A stretch of 14,291 bases of DNA, from the NCBI GenBank assembly GCA_016844415.1, contig JAENIX010000014.1, positions 1-14,291 of the forward strand, read 5' to 3'. Below are positions 1-8,075 of the stretch, one piece after another. Origin of the DNA: Actinomycetota bacterium (GTDB lineage Bacteria > Desulfobacterota > Deferrimicrobia > Deferrimicrobiales > Deferrimicrobiaceae). The notes under the pieces are model-generated. The model made no database searches, was not told the origin of the DNA, and worked only from the letters and a program-made list of their open reading frames with translations. The position numbers were made by a program, and so were the translations under genes. Every line of letters starts with the position of its first letter. The stretch's first letter is position 1.

Positions 1-549
1 GAACGCCTCCACGAACCGCATCTCCTTCCCGGCGATGAGGAGCAGCTTCTCGTTCGGGATGACGATGATCGTGTCGACTATCGACCGCAGGTCCTTCACG
101 CCGATCTCCGCCTGGCGCCGCCGCGTGGACCCTTCGAAGGCGAACGGACGCGTGACCACTGCGACCGTCAGCGCCCCGGCCTCCTTCGCCACCTCGGCCA
201 CGATCGGACCCGCCCCCGTGCCGGTCCCGCCACCCAGTCCCGCCGTGATGAACACCATGTCGGCGGCGGAAAGGGATTCGCGCAGAAGATCGCGGTCCTC
301 GAGCGCCGCCTGCCGGCCGACCTCCGGATTGGCTCCCGCGCCGCGCCCCTTGGTCAGCCTCGCCCCCAGCTGGATCTTCAGCGGTGCGAGGCTCCTCGAA
401 AGCGCCTGGGCGTCCGTGTTCGCGGCGATGAACTCCACGCCCGTCAGCCCCTCCTCGATCATCGTGTTGATGGCGTTGCCGCCCCCGCCCCCCACGCCGA
501 ACACCTTGATGACGGCGTGGCTGCGGTTTTCCTCGATCAGCGTGAACAT
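1..549 (-). CDS. ftsZ: Cell division protein FtsZ, N-terminal part (3' end outside window)
   Basis: FtsZ is the tubulin-like GTPase that polymerises into the cytoplasmic Z-ring and recruits the divisome. The window holds the first 183 codons and the frame runs off the left edge. The GTP-binding start [11 protein letters not shown] lies at residues 18-28, the NTDAQAL segment at 44-50, and the tubulin signature GGGTGTG at 106-112, followed by AGPIVAEVA. The ATG at 549-547 is chosen because it follows a near-perfect Shine-Dalgarno sequence with 8-base spacing and gives the short N-terminal tail usual for the family. The GTPase catalytic T7 loop and the C-terminal FtsA-binding peptide should lie beyond the window and cannot be checked. 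The gene follows ftsA by 25 bases, the classical ftsA-ftsZ pair. No truncation or frameshift is visible. Confidence 0.98.
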   Translation of the reverse strand, partial: MFTLIEENRSHAVIKVFGVGGGGGNAINTMIEEGLTGVEFIAANTDAQALSRSLAPLKIQLGARLTKGRGAGANPEVGRQAALEDRDLLRESLSAADMVFITAGLGGGTGTGAGPIVAEVAKEAGALTVAVVTRPFAFEGSTRRRQAEIGVKDLRSIVDTIIVIPNEKLLLIAGKEMRFVEAF

Positions 550-553
550 GATG

Positions 554-564
554 TCCTCCTCCTT
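554..564 (-). promoter_or_regulatory. Strong ribosome binding site of ftsZ
   Basis: On the minus strand the sequence AAGGAGGAGGA ends five bases before the ftsZ ATG, which places the core AAGGAGG eight bases from the start. It is the longest anti-16S match in the window. It lies in the only junction with a real gap (550-574). Most other genes here have weak or overlapping signals. This fits the need for far more FtsZ than FtsA in the cell; that functional reading is inference. Confidence 0.85.
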
Positions 565-574
565 ATCGTTCGGC

Positions 575-1804
575 TTAGAAAAGATCCGTGATGATGCGTT
601 TCACCCGGTGCAGCCAGCCCCCGGAACCCGGCATCTCCGCACCGGACGCGATCATGTCGGCGATGCCGGTGCCGTAGATCGCAAGCCCCACCGCGGTTGC
701 GTACCTGGGGCTTCCGACCACCTCGACCAGCCCCCCGATGCCGATGGGCCCTCCCCTGCGCACGGGTAGCTGGAATACCCGCTCTCCGAGCTCGACGAGC
801 CCGTCGAGCAGGGACCCGCCGCCGGTCAGTACAACGCCGGCGCCCAGCGACTCCTCGTAGCCGGAGCGCATGATCTCCTTCCGCAAAAGGGCGAATATCT
901 CCTCCGCGCGCGGCTCGATGATCTCGCTTAAGTACTGCCGCCGGATCGGCCGCGGCTGCCGGCCTCCCACTCCCGGAAGCTCCACGAGTTCGTCCCTGCG
1001 GACCTTCTGGATCATTGCGCTGCCGGAGGCGATCTTCAGCAGTTCCGCGTCCGCCAGGGGGACCTTGAGCCCGATCGCGACGTCGGATGTGATGTTCGCG
1101 CCTCCGAGAGGAAGGACGAAAGTGTGGCGCAGCGCCTCTCCGTAGAATATGGCCATCTCGACGGTCCCGGCGCCGAAGTCGAGGAGGACGGTTCCCACCT
1201 CGCGCTCCTCCCGCGTCAGGACGGCGTTGGCCGAAGCCAGCGCGCCGAGCGCGATCTCGTCGATGGAGAGCTCGGCCTTCTCCACGCATTTGACCAGGTT
1301 GCGCGTGCTGGGGACGTCGTCGGTAACCACGTGCACCCGTGCGTCAAGCCGGATTCCGGTCATGCCGCGCGGATCCTTGATACCGCCGACGTCGTCGACG
1401 ATGAACTCCTGCGTGAGGACGTGCAGGACTTCCCGGTCGTTCGGCAGCTCCACGGCCTTGGCCAGCGCCAGGACGCGGCCGACGTCCTCCTCGACCACCT
1501 CGCGCTCGTTCCTGACGGAGATGGCCGCGTGGCTGTTGAACGACTTGATGAGCGGTCCCGACACGCCGACGAATGCGGAGCCGATCCGGATACCGGTCAT
1601 CTTCTCCGCTTCGCCCACGCTCTGCTGAATCGAACGGACCGTGGCGTCCACGTTGACCACTGAGCCCTTCCGCATACCCTCCGTCGGGCTCTCCCCGACG
1701 CCCAGTATCTCCAGTCCGTCAGGTCCCATCCTGGCAACGACAGTGGCGACCTTGCTGGACCCGACGTCCAGCCCGACGACGACCGTCCCGGCGCCTGTAT
1801 CCAT
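575..1804 (-). CDS. ftsA: Cell division protein FtsA, actin-like Z-ring membrane anchor
   Basis: FtsA is an actin/Hsp70-fold ATPase that ties FtsZ filaments to the inner membrane and recruits later division proteins. The product is 409 residues, close to the E. coli length of 420. The phosphate-1 motif [10 protein letters not shown] is at 11-20, the FtsA-specific 1C region at roughly 85-165, the phosphate-2 region at 208-220, and the adenosine motif [12 protein letters not shown] at 324-335. The end, [14 protein letters not shown] (396-409), is an amphipathic helix of the kind that serves as the FtsA membrane-targeting sequence. Phosphate-2 reads DFGAGTVE where the family usually has D-I/L-GGGTTD, an unusual change. 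The ATG directly abuts the ftsQ stop (TAAATG), with GGGGGAG just upstream, so translational coupling to ftsQ is likely. Confidence 0.97.
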   Translation of the reverse strand: MDTGAGTVVVGLDVGSSKVATVVARMGPDGLEILGVGESPTEGMRKGSVVNVDATVRSIQQSVGEAEKMTGIRIGSAFVGVSGPLIKSFNSHAAISVRNEREVVEEDVGRVLALAKAVELPNDREVLHVLTQEFIVDDVGGIKDPRGMTGIRLDARVHVVTDDVPSTRNLVKCVEKAELSIDEIALGALASANAVLTREEREVGTVLLDFGAGTVEMAIFYGEALRHTFVLPLGGANITSDVAIGLKVPLADAELLKIASGSAMIQKVRRDELVELPGVGGRQPRPIRRQYLSEIIEPRAEEIFALLRKEIMRSGYEESLGAGVVLTGGGSLLDGLVELGERVFQLPVRRGGPIGIGGLVEVVGSPRYATAVGLAIYGTGIADMIASGAEMPGSGGWLHRVKRIITDLF

Positions 1805-2650
1805 TTACTCCCCCGGCCGCACGAAGATGCGGCCCGCAGTTTTCAGGTCGACGATCCCCCTCGCCTGTCCGAGGCTGGAGAGCTTGGGCATCGCCTCCTC
1901 TATCCTCTTCATCGCTTCCGGAAAATCCATCGTCCCGATCTTGAGCTGAACCCCTGTGTCCCGGGTGACCAGCGTGTATCCTTCCTGGGCGTCGTAGTTG
2001 ATCTCGGATATGTTCTCGCGGAGCACTCCCGACCCGGCCATCCGCAGAAGCTCCAGCGTCCGGCGGAGATTCCTCCCGGTGACCGCGTCGTTCGCCTTCA
2101 GGTCGGCCTGGGAAAAGCCTGTGAGGATTGGGAACCCCTTCGGGTCGTAGGATGTCAGCCGCTTGAAGATCTTCCCGTGGTCGTCCACGTAGTACAGTGC
2201 GTCGAGGTTGACCATCGCGGCGGGCCTGCGCTCATCGATGCGCACCACGAGCCGATCGGGAAACACCTTGCGAACCGCCACGCTGCGCACCCAGGGATGG
2301 GACTGCATGCGGCGGCCGATGTCCTGCGAAGAAAGCATCCAGATGTTCCCCTGCGGCACGCCAGAGAGCATCCCCTGGACCTCCTCGCGGGTCACGTAGG
2401 CGCACTTGTTCAGGTCGATGTCCCTGACTGTGAAGAGCCGTGAATGTCCCAGCCACGAATAGACCGCGGCTCCCGCCGCGGTGACCAGTACCACGGCCAG
2501 CAGCGCCGCCGCCACCGGGAGCGCCTGGCGGAGCGGAATCCGTGAAGCCCGGGGCTTTTTCTCCTTGTCCTTTCCCTTCTTCCGGGCGGCATGCGCCCTC
2601 TTCTTCGGCTTTCCGAGCGACTTCTTGTGGTATGCCTTGTACTCGATCAT
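1805..2650 (-). CDS. ftsQ: Cell division protein FtsQ/DivIB
   Basis: FtsQ is a bitopic inner-membrane protein that links the cytoplasmic ring to the periplasmic FtsB-FtsL and FtsW-FtsI machinery. The 281-residue product starts with a very basic cytoplasmic tail (17 Lys/Arg in residues 1-41). One membrane helix follows at about 43-66. A POTRA domain runs from about 72 to 141, beginning LFTVRDIDL and including the typical HPWVRSVAVRKVFPDRLVVRI (119-139). The beta domain extends to about residue 275. The ATG at 2650 follows the ddl stop with no gap (TAGATG). I see no good Shine-Dalgarno sequence, so initiation probably relies on ribosomes finishing ddl. The stop in turn abuts ftsA. Sequence identity in this family is low, so the call rests on domain order and on the ddl-ftsQ-ftsA context. 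Confidence 0.95.
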   Translation of the reverse strand: MIEYKAYHKKSLGKPKKRAHAARKKGKDKEKKPRASRIPLRQALPVAAALLAVVLVTAAGAAVYSWLGHSRLFTVRDIDLNKCAYVTREEVQGMLSGVPQGNIWMLSSQDIGRRMQSHPWVRSVAVRKVFPDRLVVRIDERRPAAMVNLDALYYVDDHGKIFKRLTSYDPKGFPILTGFSQADLKANDAVTGRNLRRTLELLRMAGSGVLRENISEINYDAQEGYTLVTRDTGVQLKIGTMDFPEAMKRIEEAMPKLSSLGQARGIVDLKTAGRIFVRPGE

Positions 2651-3589
2651 CTACTTGGAAAGCCCCGCGTCGTTGAGTATCTCCTCGACGAGTTCGTCGA
2701 ATGTCATTCCGTCGAACTTCGCCGCTTTCGGAAGCAGGCTGGTTTCCGTCATCCCCGGTATCGTGTTCGCTTCCAGGAAGAACAGGTTGCCCCCCGGGTC
2801 CACGCGGTAGTCGAGGCGGGCCGCGCCCCGCAGCGATAGCGCAGCCGAGGCCCTGCGGGTGTACTCCGCCGCCCTCGCCAGGATGTCCCGGTCCATCGGG
2901 ACCGGGATGACGTATTCGGTCTGTCCCGCCGTGTACTTGGACTTGTAGTCGTAGAACCCGGAACCGGACTTGGGCACGATCTCGATCGCGGGAAGCACTT
3001 TACCGTTAAGGATCCCCACCGTGATCTCCCGCCCGGGAATGTACGTCTCGACCAGGATCCGGCTGTCGAATTTCCGGGCTTCCGCCATGGCCGGGCCCCA
3101 CTCCTCCTTGAGGCGCACGACGCTCACACCCACCGTGGACCCTTCGCGGTCAGGCTTGACGACGAACGGATACCCCATGCCGGATGGAGGCGGATCGTCC
3201 GGCCGTTCCCCCTCGTAGAGGACGTCCTGCGCGACGGGGACGCCCACGGAGACCGCTATCCGCTTGGCCAGAACTTTGCTCATCGACAGGGCTGAAGCCG
3301 CCACACCCGAGCCCGTGTAAGGGATCTTCCCCAGTTCCAGTGCGCCCTGAATGCACCCGTCCTCGCCGAACCGCCCGTGCAGGGCGATGAACGCCACGTC
3401 CACGCCCGAGCCCCGGATCGCGGTTAGCCAGTCGCCTCTTATGTCTATCTCCTTCACCGCGTACCCAAGCCGCCGAAGGGCCAGGCTTGCGGCAGCACCC
3501 GTCCGAAGCGACACATCCCGCTCCGAGGACTCTCCCCCGAGGAACACCCCCACCGTCTTCCCCCGGAACCGGCCGCGCTCAGGCATCAT
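2651..3589 (-). CDS. ddl: D-alanine--D-alanine ligase
   Basis: Ddl is a cytoplasmic ATP-grasp enzyme that joins two D-alanines; MurF uses the dipeptide. The N-terminal motif GGESSERDVSLRTG and the segment ALHGRFGEDGCIQG are typical of the family. PFVVKPDREGSTVGVS forms the ATP-grasp lysine and glycine-rich segment. The omega loop FYDYKSKYTAG has Tyr where VanA-type D-Ala-D-lactate ligases have His, which supports D-Ala as substrate. The metal- and substrate-binding end FLEANTIPGMTETSL is intact. In-frame starts are GTG at 3595, ATG at 3589 and ATG at 3586. I chose the first ATG (312 residues); GGGGT lies a few bases upstream. All three starts overlap the murB stop, so the genes are probably coupled. 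The stop abuts the ftsQ ATG. The gene encodes the DdlB-type copy found in dcw clusters. Confidence 0.97.
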   Translation of the reverse strand: MMPERGRFRGKTVGVFLGGESSERDVSLRTGAAASLALRRLGYAVKEIDIRGDWLTAIRGSGVDVAFIALHGRFGEDGCIQGALELGKIPYTGSGVAASALSMSKVLAKRIAVSVGVPVAQDVLYEGERPDDPPPSGMGYPFVVKPDREGSTVGVSVVRLKEEWGPAMAEARKFDSRILVETYIPGREITVGILNGKVLPAIEIVPKSGSGFYDYKSKYTAGQTEYVIPVPMDRDILARAAEYTRRASAALSLRGAARLDYRVDPGGNLFFLEANTIPGMTETSLLPKAAKFDGMTFDELVEEILNDAGLSK

Positions 3590-4475
3590 AGACACCCCAC
3601 ATCTTGACTTCGAGCGCCAGGTCGACGCCCGCGGTGGCCCGCACCCGTTCCCGGCCGCGCTCGATGAGCCGCAACGCGTCCGCGGCGGTGGCCTGCCCCG
3701 CGTTGATCAGGAAGTTGGCGTGCTTCTCCGAAAAGAGGGCGTCTCCCTCCCGCGCCCCTTTCATCCCCGCCTGCTCCAGCAGCCGGGCCGCTTTCTCTCC
3801 GCCCCTGGGGTTGCGGAATGTCGATCCGAAGGTCCGCTCTCCCCAAGGCTGGGATGCCCGGCGCTTCTCGTTGAAAGCCTTTATCCTTTCGAACACCTGG
3901 TCCGTCGCGCCGTAGGCCAGGCGGAAGCCCACGCGGGCGATGATCCCGCGCACCTGGAAGTCCGCCTCGCGGTAGCCGAATCGGATGTCGCGCGATTCCA
4001 TGCGGACAAGCCTGCCCTCCATGTCCACGATTTCCACCCACTCGGCGATTTCGCCTATCGACCGTCCGTAGGCGCCCGCGTTCATCGAGACCGACCCGCC
4101 GACCGACCCGGGGATTCCGGCCATCTCCTCCGCGCCGGAAAGCCCGGACAGCGCGCAGAGCACCGCGAACCGCGGGAGCATCGTCCCGCCTTCCGCGACG
4201 ACCGAACCCCCGGTGGAGAAGACCATCTTCCCCATGTTCTTCTTGAGGCACATCACCGTGCCCCGGACGCCGCCGTCATGTACGAGCAGATTGCTGCCCG
4301 CCCCCAGGAAACGCACTGTCCGGCCTATCCCGCGCTCCGCCTTCAGTATCTCCTGGACTTCGGTGACAGAGCGCGGGAACACCATCCGCTCGGCGGCGCC
4401 GCCTATGCCGACCGTGGTGAAATCGCGGAGCTTGGCCCCGTAAACCTCTTCGACTCTCCCCGTGGTTGCGCCCAT
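3579..4475 (-). CDS. murB: UDP-N-acetylenolpyruvoylglucosamine reductase (MurB)
   Basis: MurB is a cytoplasmic FAD enzyme that reduces UDP-GlcNAc-enolpyruvate to UDP-MurNAc with NADPH. The family opening is seen as FTTVGIGGAAERMVFP. FAD contacts follow in RFLGAGSNLLVHDGG and GIPGSVGGSVSMNAGAYG. The catalytic serine lies in FGSTFRNP, and the late glutamate in LALEVKMWG. The closing part, SEKHANFLINAGQATA, fits the shorter type II enzymes. I chose ATG 4475 (298 residues): AAAGGGA sits six bases upstream and it avoids murC. An in-frame ATG at 4535 also has a plausible GGGAG, but its extra 20 residues would overlap the murC end and look like murC read in another frame. ATG 4481 is a third option. 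The stop lies inside the start of ddl. Confidence 0.96.
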   Translation of the reverse strand: MGATTGRVEEVYGAKLRDFTTVGIGGAAERMVFPRSVTEVQEILKAERGIGRTVRFLGAGSNLLVHDGGVRGTVMCLKKNMGKMVFSTGGSVVAEGGTMLPRFAVLCALSGLSGAEEMAGIPGSVGGSVSMNAGAYGRSIGEIAEWVEIVDMEGRLVRMESRDIRFGYREADFQVRGIIARVGFRLAYGATDQVFERIKAFNEKRRASQPWGERTFGSTFRNPRGGEKAARLLEQAGMKGAREGDALFSEKHANFLINAGQATAADALRLIERGRERVRATAGVDLALEVKMWGVYDA

Positions 4476-4481
4476 TCCCAT

Positions 4482-4488
4482 TCCCTTT
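4482..4488 (-). promoter_or_regulatory. Ribosome binding site supporting the murB start at 4475
   Basis: AAAGGGA on the minus strand ends six bases before the ATG at 4475 and lies in the 22-base gap after the murC stop. Its spacing favours 4475 over the ATG at 4481, which it directly touches. Confidence 0.55.
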
Positions 4489-4497
4489 GCCCGGCCG

Positions 4498-5865
4498 TCA
4501 GCCGGATAGCACGCTTTCTCCCAGTTTCCAGACATCGCCCGCTCCCATCGTCAGGAATATATCCCCGGGGCGAAGCATGGGGACTATCGCGCCAGCCGCG
4601 TCCCCCGCTTTCCCCGCGTAGATAGCCGCCTTGTGCCCATGCTCTCCGACCGCCTCGCAGAGGCGCTCCCCCGTGGCGCCGGGTATGGGCGCTTCCCCGG
4701 CGGAGTAGACTTCGAAGACGAACAGCAGGTCCGCGTTGTTGAACGCGGATATGAAATCCCTGAAGAGGCCGTGCGTCCGGGAATACCTGTGGGGCTGGAA
4801 CCCGACGACGATCCTCCGGTCCGGCCACACTTCCCGGGCGGCGGCCAGCGTCGCCCGTATCTCCGCGGGGTGATGCCCGTAATCGTCGACGACGGTCACG
4901 CCGTCACGCTCCCCCTTCACCTGGAACCGCCTCACCACGCCGCCGTACTCGGCCAACCCCGCCACAACGCGGTCGAAAGGGATCCCAAGCTCCATGGCGA
5001 CCGCCACGGCGGCGAGGGCGTTGCTCACGTTGTGCCTGCCTGGCGCTTTCAGGGAGGCCTCCCCGAGCAGCTCGCCGCGACGGATCACCCGGAAACGGTT
5101 GTTCATGCCCTCGTGCTCCACGCCGTCCGCGCGATAGTCCGCGTGGGCCGAAAACCCGTAGGTGACGAACGTCTTGGCGACCGACGGTATCAGTTCCTGC
5201 ACGTTCGGATGGTCGATGCACAGCACGGCGAAACCGTAGAAGGGAACCTTGTTGATGAAGTGCAGGAAGGTCTCCTTGATCTGCCCGATCCCGGAATAGA
5301 AGTCCAGGTGCTCGGGATCGATGTTGGTCACCACCGCCACCGTCGGTGAAAGCTTCAGGAACGAACCGTCGCTCTCGTCGGCCTCCGCCACGAGGAACTC
5401 GCCCTGTCCCAGCTTGGCGTTGGAGCCCAGGCTGTTGAGCTTGCCGCCGACGACGGCGGTCGGGTCCCAGCCCGCCGAGGCCAGAATAGTGGCCACCATC
5501 GACGTTGTCGTTGTCTTGCCGTGCGTCCCGGCTATCGCGATCCCGTATTTCATCCGCATCAGCTCGGAGAGCATCTCCGCGCGGGGGATTACCGGGATCT
5601 TGCGCCGGTGCGCCTCCACCACCTCCGGGTTGTCGGCCTTTACCGCCGAGGAAAACACGACCACGTGCCCGTCGTCGGGCACGTTCCCGGGAGCGTGCCC
5701 GGTCCGGATCTCCGCGCCCAGGCCCGCAAGCCGGTCGGTCGTGTCGGAGCGGCGCAGGTCCGAACCGCTGACGCGGTATCCCAGGTTGAGGAGTACCTCC
5801 GCTATGCCGCTCATCCCGATGCCGCCGATCCCGACGAAGTGGATGCGCAGCCCCTTTCTATACAC
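4498..5865 (-). CDS. murC: UDP-N-acetylmuramate--L-alanine ligase (MurC)
   Basis: MurC adds L-alanine to UDP-MurNAc using ATP, the first peptide step, in the cytoplasm. The product is 455 residues from the GTG start. [16 protein letters not shown] forms the N-terminal Rossmann loop of the UDP-binding domain. The Mur P-loop GTHGKTTTT follows near residues 113-121. Then come [19 protein letters not shown] and the C-terminal [11 protein letters not shown] and [10 protein letters not shown], all hallmarks of MurC rather than other Mur ligases. The end carries [12 protein letters not shown] prefer GTG at 5865, which has GAGG six bases upstream and overlaps the murG stop by eight bases (GTGTATAG). 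A TTG at 5886 would add seven residues but has no clear ribosome site. No ATG start lies near the conserved N-terminus. Confidence 0.97.
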   Translation of the reverse strand: MYRKGLRIHFVGIGGIGMSGIAEVLLNLGYRVSGSDLRRSDTTDRLAGLGAEIRTGHAPGNVPDDGHVVVFSSAVKADNPEVVEAHRRKIPVIPRAEMLSELMRMKYGIAIAGTHGKTTTTSMVATILASAGWDPTAVVGGKLNSLGSNAKLGQGEFLVAEADESDGSFLKLSPTVAVVTNIDPEHLDFYSGIGQIKETFLHFINKVPFYGFAVLCIDHPNVQELIPSVAKTFVTYGFSAHADYRADGVEHEGMNNRFRVIRRGELLGEASLKAPGRHNVSNALAAVAVAMELGIPFDRVVAGLAEYGGVVRRFQVKGERDGVTVVDDYGHHPAEIRATLAAAREVWPDRRIVVGFQPHRYSRTHGLFRDFISAFNNADLLFVFEVYSAGEAPIPGATGERLCEAVGEHGHKAAIYAGKAGDAAGAIVPMLRPGDIFLTMGAGDVWKLGESVLSG

Positions 5866-6964
5866 GGCGTGCCTCGGCTTTCCCAACCCGCCGGATGGCC
5901 GAAAGGACGATCTGAGCCGCGGCGTCAGGGCGCGAAAATCCCATGGCGGCCTCCCCCGCGGCGGCGCGGCGGCGGGGGTTGCTGAACCATTTCATCAGCG
6001 CTTCGAGAACCTTCTCCTCCGTCGCCTTGTCCTGCGCCATCCACACGCCGGCGCCGGTCGCGCAGAACTCCTCCGCATTCCTCTCCTGGTGCCGGTCGGC
6101 AGCGTGCGGGTAGGGGATGAGGATGCACGGCTTCCCGAAGAGGGCGGCCTCAGCGATGGAGAGCGCCCCCGCCCGCATGACGACGGCATGGCACCGGGCG
6201 AAGACCTCCCCGATCCGCTCGGTGAAGGAAAACGGCTCGATCGGGAGCTGTTCCTCGCGCACCGTCGCCGACACCGACTCGAACTCCCCGGGGCCTGTCT
6301 GCAGCACGAATTTCATCGCGTACCCTTCCCTCTTTACGCGCCTTGCCATATCAACCACGAGCCGGCTGATCGCGCGGGCCCCCTGAGAGCCGCCCAGCGC
6401 GAAGACGACGAAGGAATCCCCCTCTTCCAGCGGGGTCCCCTGCTGCCGCGCGGCGGCGATTTCCCGGCGGACGGGGTTTCCCGTGACCTCCACCTTGCCA
6501 ACCGGAAAATAGGGGACGGCCCCCTCGAACCCCACGTAGACGCGTCTTGCCATCCTTCCCAGCATCCTGTTTGCCCTGCCCGGCACGGCGTTCTGCTCCT
6601 GGAGGAACAGGGGGACGCCCGCCATCAACGCCGCGACGGCGACCGGCACGGAGGCGTAACCACCGACCCCGAAGACCAGGTCCGGCCGGCGGCGCCCGAG
6701 CACCGAGAACGCGGAGGATATTCCCTTCACCATCATGGCCACGCCAAGCAGACCTCCCGCCCCCTTGCCCAATACCTGGCCGGACGGCACGAAATCGATT
6801 TCGAACCCGCGCCCCGGGACCGTCCTCGCCTCGAGTCCGCCCTCCGTCCCGACGAAGGAGACGGCTCCTCCGGGGACGAGGTCGAGGAACGCCTCAGCAA
6901 GCGCTATCCCCGGAAAAACGTGCCCTCCGGTTCCCCCGCCCGCGATTGTCAGAGTCAGCGACAA
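5858..6964 (-). CDS. murG: Lipid II synthase MurG (UDP-GlcNAc transferase)
   Basis: MurG is a peripheral inner-membrane GT-B glycosyltransferase that adds GlcNAc to lipid I to make lipid II. The 368-residue product opens with the family loop [17 protein letters not shown] (8-24). [14 protein letters not shown] follows at 99-112. The second domain carries [33 protein letters not shown] and [11 protein letters not shown], the nucleotide-binding region. The usual HEQN motif reads QEQN at 122-125. The start is TTG at 6964. An in-frame TGA lies seven codons upstream and no ATG or GTG intervenes, so TTG is the only conventional choice; AAAGGGG lies nine bases upstream. The start sits 71 bases inside ftsW, and the stop overlaps murC. 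Confidence 0.97.
   Translation of the reverse strand: MSLTLTIAGGGTGGHVFPGIALAEAFLDLVPGGAVSFVGTEGGLEARTVPGRGFEIDFVPSGQVLGKGAGGLLGVAMMVKGISSAFSVLGRRRPDLVFGVGGYASVPVAVAALMAGVPLFLQEQNAVPGRANRMLGRMARRVYVGFEGAVPYFPVGKVEVTGNPVRREIAAARQQGTPLEEGDSFVVFALGGSQGARAISRLVVDMARRVKREGYAMKFVLQTGPGEFESVSATVREEQLPIEPFSFTERIGEVFARCHAVVMRAGALSIAEAALFGKPCILIPYPHAADRHQERNAEEFCATGAGVWMAQDKATEEKVLEALMKWFSNPRRRAAAGEAAMGFSRPDAAAQIVLSAIRRVGKAEARRV
5872..5875 (-). promoter_or_regulatory. Ribosome binding site deciding the murC GTG start
   Basis: GAGG on the minus strand lies six bases before the GTG at 5865 and inside the last codons of murG. The competing TTG at 5886 is upstream of it, which makes the GTG the better start. 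Confidence 0.55.
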
Positions 6965-8075
6965 AGGCTTCCGCCCCTTTCATCGAAATGTTTATCAGCA
7001 CGCCCATCGCGGCCATGTGGAGAATCAGCGAGCTGCCCCCGTAGCTCAGGAACGGGAGCACCATCCCCTTGGGGGGAAGCATCTTCAGGCCCACCATCAT
7101 GTTCATCAAGGCCTGGATGCCTATCACCGACGACAGGCCGATCGCCAGATATCTACCGAAGAGGTCGCGTGCCCTGCGCGCGATACGGAACCCCACGCAC
7201 ACCATCGTGAGGAAGATCGCTCCGACCGCGACCACGCCAGCGAAACCCAACTCCTCTCCTATGACCGAGAAGATGTAGTCGGTGTGTATCTCCGGGAGGT
7301 AGAAAAGCTTCTGCCTTCCCGCGCCGATCCCGGTCCCCAGGAACCCGCCGTTGGAGAATGCGATCAGCGACTGCACCACCTGGTAGCCGGCGGCCTGCGC
7401 CTGCGAGAAGGGATCGATGAACGCCTGAAGCCTCGCCATGCGGTACGGCTTCGCAGCGATGAGGAACGCGACCCCGGCCATGCCTGCGCCCAGCAACCCC
7501 GCAAGGATCTTCCAGGGGAACCCGGCGATGAACAGGATCGCCAGGCAGGTTGTCGCGATGACCACGGCCATCCCGAAGTCGGGCTCCTTGAGGATCACCG
7601 CGAGGAACACCGCCATCACGACGAGCACCGGCAGGAAGACCTTGACCCCCTCCTTCGAGTGCTCACCCTTCCGGTCGATGGCGTACGCGGCGAAGGCGAT
7701 TAGGACGAACTTGGCAAGCTCGGACGGCTGGAACGTGAACAGGTAAAGGTTGATCCAGCGTGAGGCCCCGTTGACCTTGTGCCCGATCTTCGGGAGGAAG
7801 ACCAGCAGGAGGAGGCCGAAGGCAGCCGCCACGATGTACCAGATGCGCCGGCGGTAAAAATCGTAGTCGATCCGAGTCAGCAGGACCGCCAGGGAAGCGC
7901 CCATGACCAGGAAAAGAACCTGCCGCTTGAAGAAATACGCCGTGTCGTTACCGAACCTCGCGGATGCGCCCGCGGTGACGGAGGTCGCGCTGAAGACCAT
8001 CACCGTCCCAAGCACCGAGAGGATCAGGGCGCAGAAGAACAGGATCAGGTTTTCATGCCGTTTCCCCAGGTTCAT
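6894..8075 (-). CDS. ftsW: Septal peptidoglycan glycosyltransferase FtsW (SEDS family)
   Basis: FtsW is a polytopic inner-membrane SEDS protein that polymerises lipid II into glycan strands together with FtsI. The product is 393 residues and shows repeated hydrophobic segments consistent with about ten membrane helices. Family motifs are FQPSELAKFV (115-124), LKEPDFG (162-168), PEIHTDYIFSVIGEELG (261-277) with the expected catalytic Asp266, and LPPKGMVLPFLSYGGSSL (333-350). The ATG at 8075 overlaps the murD stop as ATGA, with GGGGAG eight bases upstream. The frame stays open for a further 200 codons upstream, but that stretch is murD read out of frame. The tail after residue 371 ([23 protein letters not shown] is 371-393, split here only to give its position) overlaps murG and is strongly basic, with no family resemblance. 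Confidence 0.97.
   Translation of the reverse strand: MNLGKRHENLILFFCALILSVLGTVMVFSATSVTAGASARFGNDTAYFFKRQVLFLVMGASLAVLLTRIDYDFYRRRIWYIVAAAFGLLLLVFLPKIGHKVNGASRWINLYLFTFQPSELAKFVLIAFAAYAIDRKGEHSKEGVKVFLPVLVVMAVFLAVILKEPDFGMAVVIATTCLAILFIAGFPWKILAGLLGAGMAGVAFLIAAKPYRMARLQAFIDPFSQAQAAGYQVVQSLIAFSNGGFLGTGIGAGRQKLFYLPEIHTDYIFSVIGEELGFAGVVAVGAIFLTMVCVGFRIARRARDLFGRYLAIGLSSVIGIQALMNMMVGLKMLPPKGMVLPFLSYGGSSLILHMAAMGVLINISMKGAEAFVADSDNRGRGNRRARFSGDSAC
6974..6980 (-). promoter_or_regulatory. Ribosome binding site of murG inside ftsW
   Basis: AAAGGGG on the minus strand lies nine bases before the TTG start of murG and within the ftsW codons for Lys-Gly near residue 366. It supports a TTG start in a frame that has a stop codon just upstream. 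Confidence 0.5.

Noticed and set aside
575..1663. Alternative minus-strand and plus-strand frames over ftsA
   Set aside because: They are Arg/Gly/Ala-rich out-of-frame reads of ftsA with no domain or supported start.
4476..4535. A 20-codon N-terminal extension of murB
   Set aside because: It would overlap murC by 38 bases. The extra residues have no MurB character, and a well-spaced AAAGGGA supports ATG 4475. It is not fully excluded, because GGGAG precedes ATG 4535.
3351..4625. A 424-codon open frame on the plus strand
   Set aside because: It is antisense to ddl, murB and murC, with His/Arg/Pro-rich composition and no domain. It is a GC-rich shadow.
5321..7210. A 629-codon open frame on the plus strand
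   Set aside because: It lies antisense to the well-conserved murC and murG, has Pro/Arg-rich low-complexity composition and no recognisable motif. Long antisense frames are expected in GC-rich coding DNA.
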